This document shows positions 5,788-6,842 of a stretch of 6,842 nt of DNA, piece after piece. Source of the DNA: Ruminococcaceae bacterium UBA6857 (GTDB taxonomy: Bacteria; Bacillota; Clostridia; Oscillospirales; Acutalibacteraceae). A model generated the notes under the pieces. The model saw only the letters and a program-made list of their open reading frames with translations. It searched no databases and had not been told where the DNA came from. How positions within the stretch are numbered: the stretch's first letter is position 1; every line of letters starts with the position of its first letter. Location of the stretch: NCBI GenBank assembly GCA_002451715.1, contig DKDD01000102.1:845-7686 (forward strand). The letters are read 5' to 3'. A program made the translations under genes and the position numbers.

Positions 5788-6081
5788 TTAATTCAGAAGT
5801 TTTACTTTAAGAGATATGAGAGTATATGAAAAGATTTTTTCGGCTCGATGATTAAAAAAGGCAATAAATTCGCCGAGGTATACTGTAACAAAAACCGAAA
5901 AAACAGATAAAACAAGCTTTTTAAGCAGATTTCCAAAGCTGTGAATATAAGCGCAAATTTGACAGTCTTCACCCGTACAATCATGATTTGATTCAAGCGA
6001 AATAAAAACAAAAGCAAAAAGGAGAGAAAAGACGACAAACAAAGATACAAAAACTTTTAATTTTTGTTTTTTATTGAACAT
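5788..6081 (-). CDS. Small two-helix membrane protein with a His/Cys-rich external loop
   Basis: 97 residues from the ATG at 6081; AGGAGG lies at 6097-6092 and the stop codon of zur at 6100-6098, so the two genes are one transcript. The frame is open further upstream, but that part lies inside zur. The layout is a Lys-rich N-terminus (FNKKQKLK), helix 1 at about 9-29, a loop at about 30-53 with NHDCTGEDCQICAYIH, helix 2 at about 54-76, and a basic tail. The positive-inside rule puts both ends in the cytoplasm and the loop outside. H33, D34, C35, C40, C43 and H47 could bind one zinc ion. I know no characterised family for it. Its place between Zur and a zinc-binding lipoprotein suggests a part in zinc sensing, storage or delivery at the outer membrane face; that is inference. 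A disulfide-forming loop without metal is the alternative. Confidence 0.8.
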   Translation of the reverse strand: MFNKKQKLKVFVSLFVVFSLLFAFVFISLESNHDCTGEDCQICAYIHSFGNLLKKLVLSVFSVFVTVYLGEFIAFFNHRAEKIFSYTLISLKVKLLN

Positions 6082-6097
6082 GTTTTCACAACCTCCT

Positions 6098-6496
6098 TTA
6101 GCTTTGTTTCTTGCAATTTTCACATATTCCGTAAAGCATTGTTTCGGACTTTTCAATTAAAAATCCGCTGTTTTTTTCAATGTCTTTGATCAATTTTTCT
6201 GCCTGAATATTATCCATGTGAAAACACTTTCCGCAACTGCGGCAAGCCATGTGCAAACTGTTTTGGCAGTGTTCGCTTTTAACATATCTGTATAAATTAT
6301 CTCCTGCACTGTTTTTCGCAAAATATTTGACCACGCCTTCGGCTTCAAGCATAGCAATATTTCGATATATTGAACTTGGACTGATATTTTCATTTTCAAG
6401 TGCAGAAGAAATCATTTTAACCGATAACGGTTCGTCCGAATGTTTTTTTAGAAAATTTAAAAGGGCTTTTCGTTGTTTGGTGATATATTTTGGCAA
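6098..6496 (-). CDS. zur: Fur-family zinc uptake regulator
   Basis: 132 residues from the TTG at 6496. A winged-helix DNA-binding domain (about 5-70) begins with the family pattern ITKQRKALLNFL and holds the recognition helix SPSSIYRNIAMLEAEGVV. The dimer/metal domain follows, with EHCQNSLHMACRSCGKCFH (H76, C77, H82, H93; C85xxC88) and a second C125xxC128 near the C-terminus. The two CxxC pairs are the structural zinc site of Fur, Zur and PerR proteins. Sequence alone does not separate Zur from Fur or PerR; the zinc call rests on the operon with a ZnuA/ZinT binding protein. It should repress when zinc is plentiful, binding its own operon and probably other targets. Start choice: GGAG at 6508-6505 lies eight bases before the TTG, while the ATG at 6523 would sit about two bases from the expected transcription start with no ribosome site. 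A longer form from 6523 (141 aa) remains possible as a leaderless message. Confidence 0.88.
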   Translation of the reverse strand: MPKYITKQRKALLNFLKKHSDEPLSVKMISSALENENISPSSIYRNIAMLEAEGVVKYFAKNSAGDNLYRYVKSEHCQNSLHMACRSCGKCFHMDNIQAEKLIKDIEKNSGFLIEKSETMLYGICENCKKQS

Positions 6497-6504
6497 AACA
6501 GTCA

Positions 6505-6508
6505 CTCC
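6505..6508 (-). promoter_or_regulatory. Ribosome binding site that fixes the TTG start of zur
   Basis: CGGAG on the - strand, eight bases before the TTG at 6496. It lies downstream of the in-frame ATG at 6523, which itself has no purine-rich site. The leader to the TTG would be about 29 bases. Confidence 0.65.
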
Positions 6509-6521
6509 GAATTTGCGATTC

Positions 6522-6531
6522 ATTTGCAAAT
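6522..6531. promoter_or_regulatory. ATTTGCAAAT palindrome at the zur transcription start
   Basis: A perfect 10-base palindrome directly after the -10 hexamer of the zur promoter, on the expected transcription start. With ATTTGC starting at 6511 it also forms an imperfect 21-base inverted repeat (6511-6531, ATTTGC-9-GCAAAT), near the size of a Fur-family site. Candidate autoregulatory operator. Confidence 0.45.
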
Positions 6532-6560
6532 ATTGTACACTGTTTTGACTGCTTTGTCAA
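6532..6560 (-). promoter_or_regulatory. Promoter of the zinc operon
   Basis: On the - strand TTGACA (6560-6555), a 17-base spacer and TACAAT (6537-6532). Transcription should start near 6525. It serves zur, the 97-aa membrane protein gene and the zinc-binding lipoprotein gene, as no other good - strand promoter is seen before 4164. Confidence 0.85.
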
Positions 6561-6561
6561 T

Positions 6562-6580
6562 ATGCAAATCGTTTGCAAAT
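6562..6580. repeat. Two TGCAAAT copies one helical turn apart, upstream of the zur -35
   Basis: TGCAAAT at 6563-6569 and 6574-6580 are 11 bases apart and adjoin the -35 hexamer of the zinc operon promoter. A third exact copy lies at 6525-6531 on the transcription start and a near copy (TGCAAAC) at 6613-6619. The arrangement around a Fur-family promoter suggests operator half-sites. Confidence 0.5.
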
Positions 6581-6655
6581 TGATATTTTTGCGAAATTGA
6601 CTGTAATAATTTTGCAAACTTTCAAAAAAGGCAACTTTTTCTTCTCGCTATGGGG

Positions 6656-6661
6656 TACAAT
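6656..6661 (+). promoter_or_regulatory. Possible -10 element of the MBOAT gene
   Basis: TACAAT at 6656-6661 on the + strand would place a start near 6668 and a leader of about 50 bases. I see no good -35 hexamer at the right distance. TTGACT at 6597-6602 is a better -35 but has only TTTCAA at the matching -10 position. An activator or another sigma factor could be needed. Confidence 0.35.
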
Positions 6662-6675
6662 AGTCACTCGATAAA

Positions 6676-6690
6676 TTGTCATGATGACAA
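6676..6690. promoter_or_regulatory. 7-1-7 palindrome before the MBOAT gene
   Basis: TTGTCAT-G-ATGACAA is a perfect inverted repeat of seven bases around one central base, between the possible promoter and the start codon. The geometry is that of Fur, PerR and Zur boxes in Bacillus (half-site TCGTAAT for Zur; five of seven bases agree). A GntR- or TetR-type site is an alternative. Confidence 0.5.
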
Positions 6691-6718
6691 AAAACATGAA
6701 ACCGTCGGAGGGTAATCA

Positions 6719-6842
6719 ATGGTTTTTTCAAATTTATTCTTCGTGTATTTCTTCTTTCCGCTTAATCTTATCTGCTATTTTTTTGCAAAAGATTTGAAGC
6801 AAAAGAACCTTGTCATGCTGATTTTTTCGCTCTTCTTTTATA
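6719..6842 (+). CDS. AlgI-like MBOAT O-acyltransferase, N-terminus only
   Basis: Partial: 41 codons from the ATG at 6719, cut by the window end. GGAGGG at 6707-6712 lies six bases upstream. The sequence starts MVFSNLFFVYFFFPLNLICYFF, then a short charged turn AKDLKQKN and a second helix LVMLIFSLFFY. This is the usual opening of membrane-bound O-acyltransferases of the AlgI/DltB type, which move acyl groups across the membrane onto polysaccharides or cell-wall polymers. The catalytic His and the rest of the fold lie outside the window, so the acceptor cannot be named. It diverges from zur; a shared control region is possible. Confidence 0.8.
   Translation, partial: MVFSNLFFVYFFFPLNLICYFFAKDLKQKNLVMLIFSLFFY

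Noticed and set aside
6082..6156. N-terminal extension of the small membrane protein into zur
   Set aside because: The extra residues are read out of frame from zur coding sequence and the ATG at 6081 has an AGGAGG site.

Overview
The window looks like chromosome from a low-to-moderate GC Gram-positive anaerobe of the Clostridia, probably a gut Oscillospiraceae/Ruminococcaceae-type organism. This is inferred from strong AGGAGG ribosome binding sites, sigma-A type promoters, a perfect Bacillus/Clostridium-type LexA (DinR) box, a lipoprotein-type zinc binding protein and A/T-rich intergenic DNA. No database search was possible, so the taxonomy is approximate.

Left part (1-2408, + strand). After 311 bases without a gene, a strong extended -10 promoter drives a 215-residue secreted protein with one InlB/Listeria-Bacteroides-type repeat, closed by a good intrinsic terminator. 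Next is a Y-family DNA polymerase (dinB, 414 aa). Its promoter (TTTACA-17-TATCAT) has a 14/14 LexA box on the transcription start, so it is very probably an SOS gene. 

Middle part (2409-4125, + strand). An unrecognised 472-residue protein with two C-terminal membrane segments is followed after 21 bases by a 38-codon remnant of a paralogue. The remnant keeps the same start context and N-terminal motif, then runs into two back-to-back hairpins. The second hairpin has A and T tracts on its two sides and can end transcription from both directions.

Right part (6560-4164, - strand) is the most coherent unit, a zinc-homeostasis operon. It holds a Fur-family regulator (Zur), then after 16 bases a 97-residue two-helix membrane protein with a His/Cys-rich outer loop, then a zinc-binding lipoprotein in which a ZinT domain is nested inside the ZnuA/AdcA-type fold rather than fused to its end. 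The zur promoter is TTGACA-17-TACAAT and is surrounded by copies of TGCAAAT, which may be the operator. No permease or ATPase gene is present in the window, so the binding protein must use a transporter encoded elsewhere. 

Right edge (6719-6842, + strand). Diverging from zur is the start of an AlgI-like membrane-bound O-acyltransferase (MBOAT), cut by the window end. A perfect 7-1-7 palindrome of the geometry used by Fur-family boxes lies just before it.

The strongest candidates for something little described are the small HDC-loop membrane protein and the nested ZinT binding protein it is co-transcribed with.
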